From: Arthrobacter antioxidans
GTDB taxonomy: Bacteria > Actinomycetota > Actinomycetes > Actinomycetales > Micrococcaceae
Direction of reading: 5' to 3'
Length of the DNA stretch: 64,000 bases
Assembly: GCF_023100725.1 (NCBI RefSeq)
Contig: NZ_CP095501.1
Location: forward strand, 2,604,001-2,668,000
The notes beneath the pieces were generated by a model. The model did no database searches, was not told where the DNA came from, and saw nothing but the letters and a program-made list of their open reading frames with translations. The translations under genes and the position numbers were made by a program. Numbering within the stretch: position 1 is the stretch's first letter; each line of letters starts with the position of its first letter. This document shows positions 18,089 to 27,080 of the stretch, one piece after another.

Positions 18089-19075
18089 TCAGTGGGCGGG
18101 CTCGTCGAGCCAGAGCGCGAGCTCCGAGGCCCAGTAGGTGAGGATCATCTGCGCGCCGGCGCGCTTGATCCCGAGGACGGATTCCTCGATGGCGCGGCGG
18201 CGGTCGATCCAGCCGTTCGCGGCCGCGGCCTCGATCATCGCGTACTCCCCCGAGATCTGGTACGCCGCGACGGGCACGGGCGACATGGCGGCGACGTCCG
18301 CGAGGATGTCCAGGTAGCTCATGGCGGGCTTGACCATCACCATGTCGGCGCCCTCCTCGAGGTCGAGTTTCACCTCGAGGAGGGCCTCACGGCGGTTCGA
18401 CGCGTCCATCTGGTAGGTCCGGCGGTCGCCGACGAGCTGGGAGTCGACGGCCTCGCGGAACGGGCCGTAGAACGCGGAGGCGTACTTGGCGGCATAGGCG
18501 AGCACCACGGTGTCCTGGTGTCCGGCCTCGTCCAGCGCCTGGCGGATGACGGCGACCTGCCCGTCCATCATCCCGGAGGGGCCGAGCACGTGTGCGCCGG
18601 CCCGGGCCTGCTCCACGGCCATCTGCCCGTACAGCTCCAGCGTCGCGTCGTTGTCCACCGTGCCGTCGGCGGCGAGGACACCGCAGTGCCCGTGGTCGGT
18701 GAACTCGTCCAGGCAGACGTCGCTCATGACCACGAGGGAGTCGCCCACCTCGGAGCGGACGTCCGCGATCGCGCGGTTGAGGACGCCGTCGGGGTCGATG
18801 CCCGCGCTGCCGGTCGCGTCGCGGTGCTCGGGGATGCCGAACAGCATGATGCCGCCGACGCCGCGCTCGACCGCCTCCGCTGCCGCCCGCTTCAGGGAGT
18901 CCGTGGTGTGCTGCACGACGCCGGGCATGGAGAGGATGGGCGAGGGCTCAGCGAGCCCTTCGCGGATGAAGGCCGGCAGGATCAGCTCGGACGGGTGGAC
19001 GCGGTACTCGGCCACCATGCGCCGCAGGGCCGGGGTCGAGCGCAGCCTCCGGGGCCGGTGCTGGGGGAAACTCAT
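18089..19075 (-). CDS. hemB: Delta-aminolevulinic acid dehydratase (porphobilinogen synthase) HemB
   Basis: 328 aa. Schiff-base lysines are Lys197 ([10 protein letters not shown]) and Lys249 (MVKPAMSYL). The metal site reads Cys121-x-Asp123 ... His130-Cys131, so two of the three zinc-site cysteines of classical Zn enzymes are kept and the middle one is Asp. It condenses two 5-aminolevulinate molecules to porphobilinogen. ATG 19075 overlaps the hemD stop as ATGA; an upstream in-frame start lies inside hemD and is not used. Confidence 0.95.
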   Translation of the reverse strand: MSFPQHRPRRLRSTPALRRMVAEYRVHPSELILPAFIREGLAEPSPILSMPGVVQHTTDSLKRAAAEAVERGVGGIMLFGIPEHRDATGSAGIDPDGVLNRAIADVRSEVGDSLVVMSDVCLDEFTDHGHCGVLAADGTVDNDATLELYGQMAVEQARAGAHVLGPSGMMDGQVAVIRQALDEAGHQDTVVLAYAAKYASAFYGPFREAVDSQLVGDRRTYQMDASNRREALLEVKLDLEEGADMVMVKPAMSYLDILADVAAMSPVPVAAYQISGEYAMIEAAAANGWIDRRRAIEESVLGIKRAGAQMILTYWASELALWLDEPAH

Positions 19076-19941
19076 GGCTGATCTCCGTTCGATGGTGCGG
19101 CGTGCGAGATGGGTGCGTCGTCCTGTGCGAGGGCGTCCGCCGCCGCCCGGGCGATGCCCTGCGGTGTGGGGTCGGCGGCCGTGGCCGCAGGCGCCCACCC
19201 CCCGGACCGGAGCGCACCGGCCGTGGTGCGGCCGATGGCGACGGCCCGGAAGGACAGCGGACCGTCGCCCAGCCTGTCATGGAACTGCCGGACCGCGCTC
19301 GGGGCGGTGAAGACGACGGCGGGCTGGACGCCGCCCGAGGCGAGGCCCACGAGGTCGCGGAGGGACAGCACGGGCGGTCTGGGCCCGTCCTCCTCGACGC
19401 CGGGGACACGCCGCATGGTCGACGCCGGGTAGGGCACGGTGCGGTACGCCTCGACGCGGTGGACGGCCCGGCCCGAGTCCGCGAGTCCCGCACGGAGGTC
19501 GTCCGGGGCGAGATCGGCCTGGGGCAGGAGGACGGCGCCCCGACCGGACGGGAACGCCGCCAGGAGGCCGGCCGAGGACGCCTCCCCGGGCACCAGGTCG
19601 ACGACGACGCCCGCCGCGGCCAGTGTCCGCGCGGTCGCGGTGCCGACCGCGGCGACCCGCGCTCCCCCGCGGCGGACGAGCGTGGCGAGCGTGTCCGCAC
19701 CCGCGAGGATCCCGAGGACCTGGACGGCATTGGCGCTGGTCAGCACCAGCCACTCGTACCCGCCCTGCCCGAGGGCCGCCAGCGCGCGGGCGACGGCGTC
19801 GGTATCGGCGGGGAGCTCCGTGTCCGTGAGCGGCAGGGCGTAGGCCGCCATACCGCCGGCGCGGAGGGCGTCGGCGATCCGGACCGACCGGGCCGGGTGC
19901 CGGAGCACGACCACCGGCCGGCCCCCTGACCAGCTGACCAC
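19072..19941 (-). CDS. hemD: Uroporphyrinogen-III synthase HemD
   Basis: 289 aa. Two Rossmann-like lobes are recognisable: [20 protein letters not shown] in the first and [14 protein letters not shown] in the second. It closes and rearranges hydroxymethylbilane to uroporphyrinogen III. Sequence conservation in this family is always low; placement between hemC (6 bp upstream) and hemB (ATGA overlap) fixes the call. It is a stand-alone protein, not fused to a methyltransferase. Confidence 0.92.
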   Translation of the reverse strand: MVSWSGGRPVVVLRHPARSVRIADALRAGGMAAYALPLTDTELPADTDAVARALAALGQGGYEWLVLTSANAVQVLGILAGADTLATLVRRGGARVAAVGTATARTLAAAGVVVDLVPGEASSAGLLAAFPSGRGAVLLPQADLAPDDLRAGLADSGRAVHRVEAYRTVPYPASTMRRVPGVEEDGPRPPVLSLRDLVGLASGGVQPAVVFTAPSAVRQFHDRLGDGPLSFRAVAIGRTTAGALRSGGWAPAATAADPTPQGIARAAADALAQDDAPISHAAPSNGDQP

Positions 19942-19947
19942 GCGTGC

Positions 19948-20895
19948 CTAGCTGTTCAGGGGAGCGATGTCGGCTGCACCGGCGGCGAGCAGCTCCTCGG
20001 CGAGTTCGAGGCCGAGCTGCGCGGCGGCGACGGCGTCGGTGGCCGGCGCCGAGCGGGTCAGGCGGATCATCGACCGGCCGTCCAGGCTGCACACCACGGC
20101 CTCGAGGGCGAGGTCGTCGCCCTGCAGCCGGGCGAGGGCGCCGATGGGCGCCGCGCAGCCCGCTTCGAGCTGCAGGAGGACGGCGCGCTCCGCCGTCACC
20201 GCGAGCCGTGTGGGCAGGTGGTCGTAGGCGGCGAGTGCTTCGCGCACCCCGGGGGTCGCCTCGCTCTCGCGGCACTCGATCGCGAGGGCGCCCTGGCCCG
20301 CGGCGGGCAGCATGACGTCCGGGTCGATCAGCTCCGTGATCGCCTCCTCGCGCCCGAGCCGCCGCAGTCCCGCCGCGGCGAGGACGACGGCGTCGAGGTC
20401 ACCGGGCGCTCCGGGGACGAGCCCTGCGACGCGTCCGAGCCGGGTGTCCACGTTGCCGCGGATGTCCACGACCTCGAGCCCGGGACGCGCGGACCGGAGC
20501 TGGGCGGCGCGTCGCGGGGACCCCGTGCCCACGCGTGCACCGTCCGGGAGCGTGGCCAGGGTAAGGCCGTCCCGGGCGCAGAGGGCGTCACGGACGTCCT
20601 CCCGCTCGGGCACGGACGCGACCGTCAGCCCCGGGGCGGGCAGCGTGGGGAGGTCCTTGAGCGAGTGCACCGCCACGTCGCACCGCTCCTCGAGGAGGGC
20701 GTCGCGGAGGGCTGCCACGAAGACGCCGGTGCCGCCGATCTGCGAGAGCGACCCCTTGAGGACATCCCCCTCGGTCCGGACGCGCACGAGCTCGTACGGC
20801 AGGCGGGCGAGCCCGGAGACCCGCTCCGCCACCGTCGTCGTCTGCGTCATCGCGAGGGCGCTGCCCCGCGTGCCCACCCTGATGGCTGCGCTCAT
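19948..20895 (-). CDS. hemC: Hydroxymethylbilane synthase (porphobilinogen deaminase) HemC
   Basis: 315 aa. It starts IRVGTRGSALA, the family N-terminus. The catalytic Asp is Asp81 in HSLKDLP, and the dipyrromethane cofactor attaches to Cys247 in LEAGCAAPIG. It polymerises four porphobilinogens. ATG 20895 overlaps the ferrochelatase stop (ATGA); the longer open frame upstream is a shadow of that gene. Confidence 0.96.
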   Translation of the reverse strand: MSAAIRVGTRGSALAMTQTTTVAERVSGLARLPYELVRVRTEGDVLKGSLSQIGGTGVFVAALRDALLEERCDVAVHSLKDLPTLPAPGLTVASVPEREDVRDALCARDGLTLATLPDGARVGTGSPRRAAQLRSARPGLEVVDIRGNVDTRLGRVAGLVPGAPGDLDAVVLAAAGLRRLGREEAITELIDPDVMLPAAGQGALAIECRESEATPGVREALAAYDHLPTRLAVTAERAVLLQLEAGCAAPIGALARLQGDDLALEAVVCSLDGRSMIRLTRSAPATDAVAAAQLGLELAEELLAAGAADIAPLNS

Positions 20896-22100
20896 ACCGT
20901 ACCGGGGTTGGGCAGCGGGGTGCCCACGGTGGAGTCGACGGCGGCGACGGTCGGCTTCTCCCCGCGGCGGTTCGCGCAGCAGTTCGGACGGCACACGTCG
21001 AACCAGGGTCCGAGCGCCGTCGCCGACGGGCGGTCGGCGATGTTGTCGTCGATGGTGCGCTCGAGGATGAGGTCCACGAGTCCCTCCACGAACTTCCGGT
21101 GGGTGCCCGGCGTGGGCACGCGGTCGGCGACGATCCCGAGTTCGCCGCAGGTCTCCATGGCCTCGGTGTCGAGGTCCCAGGCGACCTCCATGTGGTCGGA
21201 GACGAAGCCGAGGGGGACGATCACGACGCCGCGCGTGCCGGCCTCGTAGCGGTCGCGGAGGGCGTCGCTGATGTCCGGCTCGAGCCACGGGATGTGCGGG
21301 GCGCCGGAGCGGGACTGGTAGACCAGGGACCACTCGACGCCGGCGGCCCCGGGGATCCTGTCCAGCACCGCCTGCGCGGTCGCCAGGTGCTGCGCCACGT
21401 AGGCGCCCTCCTCGTAGGCCGGCCCGCCGTCACCGGTGCGGGGTCCGGCGGCCTCGGCATCGCCCATGGGGATGGAGTGGGTGGAGAACATGATGTGGAC
21501 GGGTGCGTCGGGGGTGCCCTGCTCGGCGAGCCCGGCACGGACCTTGGCGAGGCCGTCGGTCACGCCCTCGACGAAGGGTTCCACGAAGCCCGGGTGGTCG
21601 AAGTACTGGCGGACCTTGTCCACTTCGAGCCGGCCCTCGAGGCCCGTCTTCACGAGCGCCATCCCGAGGTCCTCGCGGTACTGGCGGCAGCTCGAGTAGC
21701 AGGAATAGGCGCTCGTGGTCACGGCGAGCACCTTGCGGTGACCGGCGTCGTACGCCTCCTGCAGGGTGTCGGCGATGAAGGGCTCCCAGTTGCGGTTGCC
21801 CCAGAAGACGGGCAGGTCGATGCCGCGACGCCGGAGCTCGGCCTCCATCGCGGCCCGCAGGGCCCGGTTCTGGCTGTTGATGGGGCTCACGCCGCCGAAC
21901 GCGCGGTAGTGGTGCGAGACCTCCTCGAGGCGCTCGTCGGGGATGCCGCGGCCGCGGGTCACGTTCCGCAGGAAGGGGATGACGTCGTCCTGTCCCTCCG
22001 GTCCTCCGAAGGAGGCGAGCACCACGGCGTCGTACGCCTTCGGGGCCATCCGCCCGTTCTCGTCGACTCCGTCGAGGGGGTTGAATGCCTGTGTCGTCAC
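20892..22100 (-). CDS. cpfC: Coproporphyrin III ferrochelatase CpfC (HemH-type)
   Basis: 402 aa. It carries the ferrochelatase metal site (TTSAYSCYSSCRQY and FSTHSIPMG). With ChdC and CgoX in the same operon it should insert iron into coproporphyrin III, not protoporphyrin. The C-terminus has VCRPNCCA, a cysteine group that can supply [2Fe-2S] ligands as in mycobacterial ferrochelatase, together with a cysteine in the internal SCYSSC. GTG 22100 overlaps the chdC stop as GTGA. Confidence 0.93.
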   Translation of the reverse strand: MTTQAFNPLDGVDENGRMAPKAYDAVVLASFGGPEGQDDVIPFLRNVTRGRGIPDERLEEVSHHYRAFGGVSPINSQNRALRAAMEAELRRRGIDLPVFWGNRNWEPFIADTLQEAYDAGHRKVLAVTTSAYSCYSSCRQYREDLGMALVKTGLEGRLEVDKVRQYFDHPGFVEPFVEGVTDGLAKVRAGLAEQGTPDAPVHIMFSTHSIPMGDAEAAGPRTGDGGPAYEEGAYVAQHLATAQAVLDRIPGAAGVEWSLVYQSRSGAPHIPWLEPDISDALRDRYEAGTRGVVIVPLGFVSDHMEVAWDLDTEAMETCGELGIVADRVPTPGTHRKFVEGLVDLILERTIDDNIADRPSATALGPWFDVCRPNCCANRRGEKPTVAAVDSTVGTPLPNPGTV

Positions 22101-22816
22101 TGGAGCACCTCTGCAATCTCGTCGTGGCTGATCCGCCGGCCGGTGTAGAACGGCACTTCTTCGCGGACGTGGCGCCGCGCTTCGGTCTCCCGGAGGTACC
22201 GCATGAGGTCCACGAGGTCCACGAGCTCGGGAGCTTCGAGTGCCAGGATCCATTCGTAGTCGTTGAGGGCGAAGGATGACACCGTGTTGGAGATCACCTG
22301 CGGGTACTTCCGCCCCTTCAGGCCGTGGTCCATGAGCATCTCGCGGCGCTCGTCCGACGGGAGGATGTACCACTCGTAGGAACGCACGAAGGGGTACACG
22401 CAGACCCACTCGGCCGGCGCGACCCCGCGGGAGAACGCCGGGCTGTGGGACTTGGAGAACTCGGCGTCGCGGTGGACGCCCATGGCCGACCACGCCACGG
22501 TGGTCGCGGCGAAGGCGTCGGTGCGGCGCAGCTTCCGCACGGCGGCCTGGAGGTCCTCGGGGCGCGGTCCGTGCAGCCAGACCATCACGTCGGCGTCGGC
22601 GCGCAGGCCCGAGACGTCGTAGAACCCGCGGAGGACGACGCCGTCCTGCTCCAGGGTGGCGAGGACGTCCGCCAGGGAGTGCGCGCCCGAATCCGTGGTC
22701 GCGGCCTCCCGCTTGAAGACGGTCCAGAGGGTGTAGAAGAGCTCTCCGGGGGCTTCGGCGCCCTCCCCGGTCGGCTGTGGAGCATGGGCGGGTGTGCTAC
22801 CGGTGAGCTCAGTCAT
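22097..22816 (-). CDS. chdC: Coproheme decarboxylase ChdC (HemQ)
   Basis: 239 aa, chlorite-dismutase-like fold. Motifs are VYPFVRSYEWY, with the conserved Tyr of the distal pocket, and MDHGLKGR, carrying the likely proximal His. It oxidatively decarboxylates coproheme to heme b using hydrogen peroxide, the last step of the coproporphyrin-dependent pathway. ATG 22816 is chosen; the frame open upstream is antisense shadow of cgoX. A 71-bp AT-richer gap with a palindrome separates it from cgoX, the widest gap inside this operon. Confidence 0.95.
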   Translation of the reverse strand: MTELTGSTPAHAPQPTGEGAEAPGELFYTLWTVFKREAATTDSGAHSLADVLATLEQDGVVLRGFYDVSGLRADADVMVWLHGPRPEDLQAAVRKLRRTDAFAATTVAWSAMGVHRDAEFSKSHSPAFSRGVAPAEWVCVYPFVRSYEWYILPSDERREMLMDHGLKGRKYPQVISNTVSSFALNDYEWILALEAPELVDLVDLMRYLRETEARRHVREEVPFYTGRRISHDEIAEVLQ

Positions 22817-22860
22817 GGTACTAGTCTGCCCCTGCCCGGAGACGAACCGAAATCGTTTTG

Positions 22861-22877
22861 TTCTACGAAACGTAGAA
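22861..22877. promoter_or_regulatory. Palindrome in the cgoX-chdC gap
   Basis: TTCTACG, AAA, CGTAGAA: perfect 7-bp arms and a 3-bp centre, within a stretch clearly richer in A/T than its surroundings. No T-run follows on the minus strand, so it looks more like an operator or an mRNA processing hairpin than a terminator. Confidence 0.45.
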
Positions 22878-22887
22878 GAGATGAAGG

Positions 22888-24414
22888 TCACACGGCGGGC
22901 GTGCGGCCGCTCTCCGCCAGGGCGTCCGCGAGGGCGTCGGCGCGGGCCCGGGCGTCGTCGATGACGGCGACCAGCCCGGTCCCGGCGAGCCAGCCGCCGG
23001 TCACCGCGAGGGACGCCGACTGCTCCGCGACGAGGGCCCGGATCCGCGTGACACGCTCCCGGTGCCCCACCGAGGCGTGCGGGAGTGCACCGGCCCAGCG
23101 CACCACGTCCCAGTCGAGGACGTCGGCCTCCCCGATGGGCACGCCGAGCAGCGTCGAGGCGTCGGCGAGGGCGTGGCGGTAGAGGGCGTCGTCGGGCGTC
23201 GCGAGCCCGACGGCGGTGGGCTCGTCCCCGACGCGGCCGAAGGACAGCCGGAGGACGTGGGAGCCGGGCCCGGCCTGGTCCCGCAGCCAGGCCCACTTCG
23301 CCGTGGCGTGGGTGAGCGCCTTCGCGGCCACACCCTCGACGCCACGGGCCACGAGCACCCCGGTACCCCGGGGACGGGCGTCGAGCTCCGGGACGTCGAC
23401 GATCAGGGTGACGAGGGCGACGCCGGGTACCGGATCGGGCCGCTCCTCCGCCAGCGCGGGAAGGGACGGGGCGAGGAGATCGACGGCGCCCCTGCCCTCG
23501 GTGGCCACGAGCACGGCGCCGGCCGGGAGGCGTCGCGTCAGGGCCGAGTGCTCCGTCGTCACGATCCAGCCGGCACCCGAGCGGGCGATCCCGCTGACGT
23601 GCTCGTTCGACCGCAGGTCCGCGCCGTCCTCCCGGAGCTGCTGCACGAGGGCGTCGCGGAGCTGGGCGATGCCGCCGACGAGACCGCCCACGGCGGCACC
23701 CGCCGGAGCGGCCCGGCGCAGGGCGCCTGCCGCGGCACCGAGCGAGCCCAGTCGGCCCATGGTGGCGCGCAGTCCCGGCGCCACGGAGTCGACGTCGAGG
23801 TCGTCGGGGTCGGCGGAGAAGACCCCGCCCGCCACCGGTGCCACCAGGCGGGTGAGGACGTCCTCCCCCATCCGCGTCCGGACCAGTTCCCCGAGACTCA
23901 CCCCGGGGCGGGTGGCGAGGGGACCGACCGGGAGGACCTCGTCGAGGGCGGCCCGGACGGAGCCCGCGCGGCCGAGGATCGCACTGATGGCGGGTTCGGA
24001 GGGGTCCGCCGGGATGCCGAGGACCCCGGAGTTCGGCAGCGGCTGCGCGGCCGCCCGGAGGTCGCTGCCGGGCAGCTGCACCCACGCACCCGCGGCGTCG
24101 GGGACCACCATCCGGTCGCCCAGCCCGAGCTCGACGGCGAGCGCGGGCACGGTGGCGGACCGCGTGGAGAAGGATTCGGCGCCGCTGTCGAGCTGGAACC
24201 CGCCGAGCACACGGCTGTCCACCGTGCCGCCGAACCGGTCCGCTTTCTCGAGGAGGGTGACGCGCAACCCCCGCTTCAGGAGCGTCCGTGCCGCGACGAG
24301 GCCCGCCATGCCACCGCCGACCACGACCACCGTCGGGGGGCGGTCGCGTTCCGGCGGCGCGGGAGGGCCCTCCTGCTCCGCTGGGACGCCGTCCGGGCCC
24401 GCCGCCCTCGTCAT
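22888..24414 (-). CDS. cgoX: Coproporphyrinogen III oxidase (coproporphyrin-forming) CgoX, HemY-type
   Basis: 508 aa, FAD-dependent. The dinucleotide-binding motif is VVVVGGGMAGLVAART near residue 30, followed by a FAD-contact segment ending in GGTVDS. It oxidises coproporphyrinogen III to coproporphyrin III using oxygen. The HemY-type sequence would once have been named protoporphyrinogen oxidase; the presence of ChdC and absence of hemN/hemF here support the coproporphyrin role. ATG 24414 lies 2 bp after the hemE stop. The first 25 residues are Pro/Glu-rich and likely flexible. Confidence 0.93.
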   Translation of the reverse strand: MTRAAGPDGVPAEQEGPPAPPERDRPPTVVVVGGGMAGLVAARTLLKRGLRVTLLEKADRFGGTVDSRVLGGFQLDSGAESFSTRSATVPALAVELGLGDRMVVPDAAGAWVQLPGSDLRAAAQPLPNSGVLGIPADPSEPAISAILGRAGSVRAALDEVLPVGPLATRPGVSLGELVRTRMGEDVLTRLVAPVAGGVFSADPDDLDVDSVAPGLRATMGRLGSLGAAAGALRRAAPAGAAVGGLVGGIAQLRDALVQQLREDGADLRSNEHVSGIARSGAGWIVTTEHSALTRRLPAGAVLVATEGRGAVDLLAPSLPALAEERPDPVPGVALVTLIVDVPELDARPRGTGVLVARGVEGVAAKALTHATAKWAWLRDQAGPGSHVLRLSFGRVGDEPTAVGLATPDDALYRHALADASTLLGVPIGEADVLDWDVVRWAGALPHASVGHRERVTRIRALVAEQSASLAVTGGWLAGTGLVAVIDDARARADALADALAESGRTPAV

Positions 24415-24416
24415 GG

Positions 24417-25478
24417 CTACGGCTCCACGGAGTGGATGAGGTCGACGACGCGCGTCAGGACGTCCGGGTCCGTCTCCGGCGGCACGCCGTGCCCGAGGTT
24501 CACCACGTGCCCCGGCGCCGACGCCCCGGCGGCGAGGACGTCGCGGACGTGCTGTTCGAGGACGGGCCACGGTGCGGGCAGCAGGGCGGGGTCGATGTTG
24601 CCCTGCAGGGGCACTGTCCCGCCGAGGCGACGGTTCGCCTCGTCGAGGGGCAGCCGGTAGTCGACGCCGATGACGTCCACCCCGACCTCGTGCATCGCGA
24701 CGAGCAGCTCCGAGGTGCCGGTGCCGAAGTGGATCAGCGGCGCGCCGAGGCCCCGGACATGGTCGAGGGCCCTGCGGGAGGCCGGCGCCACGTGCCGGCG
24801 GTAGTCCGCGAGGCCGAGGGAGCCTGCCCAGGAGTCGAACAGCTGGGCGGCACTGGCGCCGGCCTCCAGCTGGGCTCGCAGGAACATGCCGGAGGCGTCC
24901 GCCGCCCACTCGGTCAGGGCGCGCCACGTGTCCGGGTCGGCGTGCATCATGGTGCGCGGACCGAGGTGGTCGCGGGACGGCTTGCCCTCCACCATGTAGG
25001 CCGCCAGCGTGAAGGGGGCACCCGCGAAACCGATGAGCGGGGTGGAGCCCAGCTGGGCGACCGTGAGGGCCACGGCCTGCCGGATCGGCTCCAGCGCCTC
25101 GTCCGTCAGCGTGGGCAGGGCGGCGACGTCGGCGGCGGACCGGATGGGCGCGCCGAGGACGGGCCCCACGCCGGGCACGATGTCGACGTCGACCCCGGCC
25201 AGCTTGAGCGGGATCACGATGTCGGAGAAGAAGATCGCCGCGTCCACATCATGGCGTCGCACGGGCTGGAGGGTGATCTCCGACGCCATCCCCGGATCGA
25301 GGCAGGACTCCAGCATGTCGGTGCCCTTGCGCAGGGCGCGGTATTCCGGCAGCGACCGTCCGGCCTGGCGCATGAACCAGACGGGGCGCCGATGCGGAGC
25401 CTGGCCCCGGTAGGCGGAGATGAGGGCCGATCCCGACGTACGTCCGTCGACCAGCGGGTGCGATGCTCCAAGGTCCAT
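24417..25478 (-). CDS. hemE: Uroporphyrinogen III decarboxylase HemE
   Basis: 353 aa. The N-terminal signature [16 protein letters not shown] is complete, and [10 protein letters not shown] follows. It decarboxylates uroporphyrinogen III to coproporphyrinogen III. It heads the leftward operon of eight heme genes. A weak -10 (CAGAAT, 25486-25491 on the minus strand) lies 7 nt before ATG 25478. Divergent from hemA. Confidence 0.96.
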   Translation of the reverse strand: MDLGASHPLVDGRTSGSALISAYRGQAPHRRPVWFMRQAGRSLPEYRALRKGTDMLESCLDPGMASEITLQPVRRHDVDAAIFFSDIVIPLKLAGVDVDIVPGVGPVLGAPIRSAADVAALPTLTDEALEPIRQAVALTVAQLGSTPLIGFAGAPFTLAAYMVEGKPSRDHLGPRTMMHADPDTWRALTEWAADASGMFLRAQLEAGASAAQLFDSWAGSLGLADYRRHVAPASRRALDHVRGLGAPLIHFGTGTSELLVAMHEVGVDVIGVDYRLPLDEANRRLGGTVPLQGNIDPALLPAPWPVLEQHVRDVLAAGASAPGHVVNLGHGVPPETDPDVLTRVVDLIHSVEP

Positions 25479-25602
25479 ACCGCCGATTCTGCCGAAGATC
25501 CTCCGGGATGGATAACCGGGGCCGCCCGCGCGGGCCCGGCGTGGCCAACATCACCCTGCCCGCGAGGGGCAGTTTCCCGCAGGATTCCGCGGAAGGCAAT
25601 CC

Positions 25603-25621
25603 TCGGGTAAGCCTTGCCTAT
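25603..25621. promoter_or_regulatory. DtxR/IdeR-like iron box upstream of hemA
   Basis: On the minus strand the 19-mer reads ATAGGCAAGGCTTACCCGA. By my count it matches the DtxR/IdeR consensus TTAGGTTAGGCTAACCTAA at 13 of 19 positions, with the AGG...AGGCT...ACC core kept. It ends about 25 bp before the TATGAT -10 of hemA, so a bound regulator would touch the -35 region. Binding is inferred. Confidence 0.55.
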
Positions 25622-25645
25622 TCGGTGCAGGGAGCCTGTGCTCGA

Positions 25646-25651
25646 TATGAT
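25646..25651 (+). promoter_or_regulatory. -10 box of hemA
   Basis: TATGAT, 9 nt before GTG 25661, predicting a leader of only a few bases. No convincing -35 is visible, which fits a regulated promoter. Confidence 0.5.
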
Positions 25652-25660
25652 CGGAACGCT

Positions 25661-27031
25661 GTGGTACTTCTTTCGCTCGTAGCGACCCATTCGAACGTGG
25701 ACCTGGAAACCGTGGCCCGACTCAGTGTCGGGGCCCCCCAGGTCCCTTCTGCTGCGCTCGCCGGGGACCGGTCCGTCTCGGGCGCCGTGGTCCTCGCGAC
25801 CTGCAACCGCTTCGAGATCTACGCCGAAGCCCCGTCCGAGGAGGACGTCGAGGCCGCCCGCTCCGCGATCGTGGCGACCATCAGCGAGTATTCGGGCATC
25901 CCCGAGCAGTCGGTGTCCTCGTCCTTCGAGACGCATACCGGCCAGGACGTGGCCGAGCACCTCTTCGCCGTCGGCGCCGGGCTCGACTCCGCGGTCATCG
26001 GGGAACGGGAGATCGCCGGCCAGGTCCGGCGTGCGCTCATCGAGGCCCAGGGCTCGGGTGCCGCCAGCGGCGGCCTCGTCCGCCTCTTCCAGGCTGCGTC
26101 CCGGACCGCGAAGGACGTCGGCGCGCAGACGGCACTCGGCAGCCGGGGCCGGTCCATCGTGTCCGTGGCCCTCGAACTGGCGGGCGACCTCTCCGAGGAT
26201 CCCGAGTGGTCGGCCAAGACCGTGGTGCTGTTCGGGACGGGAGCCTATGCGGGCGCCACGATGGCGGCCCTCCGGGACAAGGGGTGCACCGACGTCTCGG
26301 TCTTCTCCTCGTCCGGGCGGGCCGACGCCTTCGTCGCGACCCGCGGAGGGACCGCCCTCGCCGCCGCGGACCTGCCGGGCGCCATGGGCCGGGCGGACGT
26401 CGTCATCGGCTGCAGCGGCAGTGATGCCCGCATCGACGCCGCCGACATCGAGCGGGTGCGCGAGGGCAGCGACCGCCCGCTCGTGATCATCGACCTCGCC
26501 CTCAGCCACGACTTCGACCCCGCCGTGGCGAACCTCGACGACGTCGAGCTCATCACCCTCGAATCCGTCCGCGTTGCGGCGCCCGAGGAGCAGGCCGACG
26601 CTCTGGCGCAGGCGAGTGACCTCGTGCGCGAGGCTGCGCGCTCCTTCGAGGAACAGCAGGCCACGCGGGCGATGAACGCGGCCATCGTGGCCCTCCGCCG
26701 GCACACGCAGACCGTCCTCGACGCGGAGATGGAGCGCGTCCGCGCCCAGCACGGCTGCACCGCCGCCGCGGAGGAGGTCGAGTTCGCCCTGCGGCGCATG
26801 GTCCGCCAGCTCCTGCACGTCCCCACGGTCCGTGCCCGCGAGCTCGCCGCCGAGGGACGCCAGGACGAGTACACCGCAGCCCTCGAGGCGCTCTACGGCA
26901 TCGACGTGATGCCCGCGCCGTCGGCAGCACCCGCCGCCCCGGCAGCGCCTGCCGCTGCCCACGGCGGCCATACGCATCCCGAGGGCGCCGTGTGTCCCGT
27001 GGACCACGAGCGGCCGGCGCAGAGCGCCTGA
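25661..27031 (+). CDS. hemA: Glutamyl-tRNA reductase HemA
   Basis: 456 aa. The active-site cysteine is Cys48 in [12 protein letters not shown]. The NADPH-binding domain begins near [18 protein letters not shown], and the dimerisation helix is C-terminal. It reduces Glu-tRNA to glutamate-1-semialdehyde, the committed and usually regulated step. GTG 25661 is placed at the family start; the frame is open back to 25463 but that part resembles no HemA. The last 40 residues are an added tail: an Ala/Pro linker, then HGGHTH and a Cys-Pro (VCPVDH), residues able to bind metal or heme. Divergent from hemE. Confidence 0.95.
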   Translation: MVLLSLVATHSNVDLETVARLSVGAPQVPSAALAGDRSVSGAVVLATCNRFEIYAEAPSEEDVEAARSAIVATISEYSGIPEQSVSSSFETHTGQDVAEHLFAVGAGLDSAVIGEREIAGQVRRALIEAQGSGAASGGLVRLFQAASRTAKDVGAQTALGSRGRSIVSVALELAGDLSEDPEWSAKTVVLFGTGAYAGATMAALRDKGCTDVSVFSSSGRADAFVATRGGTALAAADLPGAMGRADVVIGCSGSDARIDAADIERVREGSDRPLVIIDLALSHDFDPAVANLDDVELITLESVRVAAPEEQADALAQASDLVREAARSFEEQQATRAMNAAIVALRRHTQTVLDAEMERVRAQHGCTAAAEEVEFALRRMVRQLLHVPTVRARELAAEGRQDEYTAALEALYGIDVMPAPSAAPAAPAAPAAAHGGHTHPEGAVCPVDHERPAQSA

Positions 27032-27080
27032 CCCCCGGCGCCGGTGACGGTCCCCGCGCCCCGGCAGGGTCCGCCGGTTC

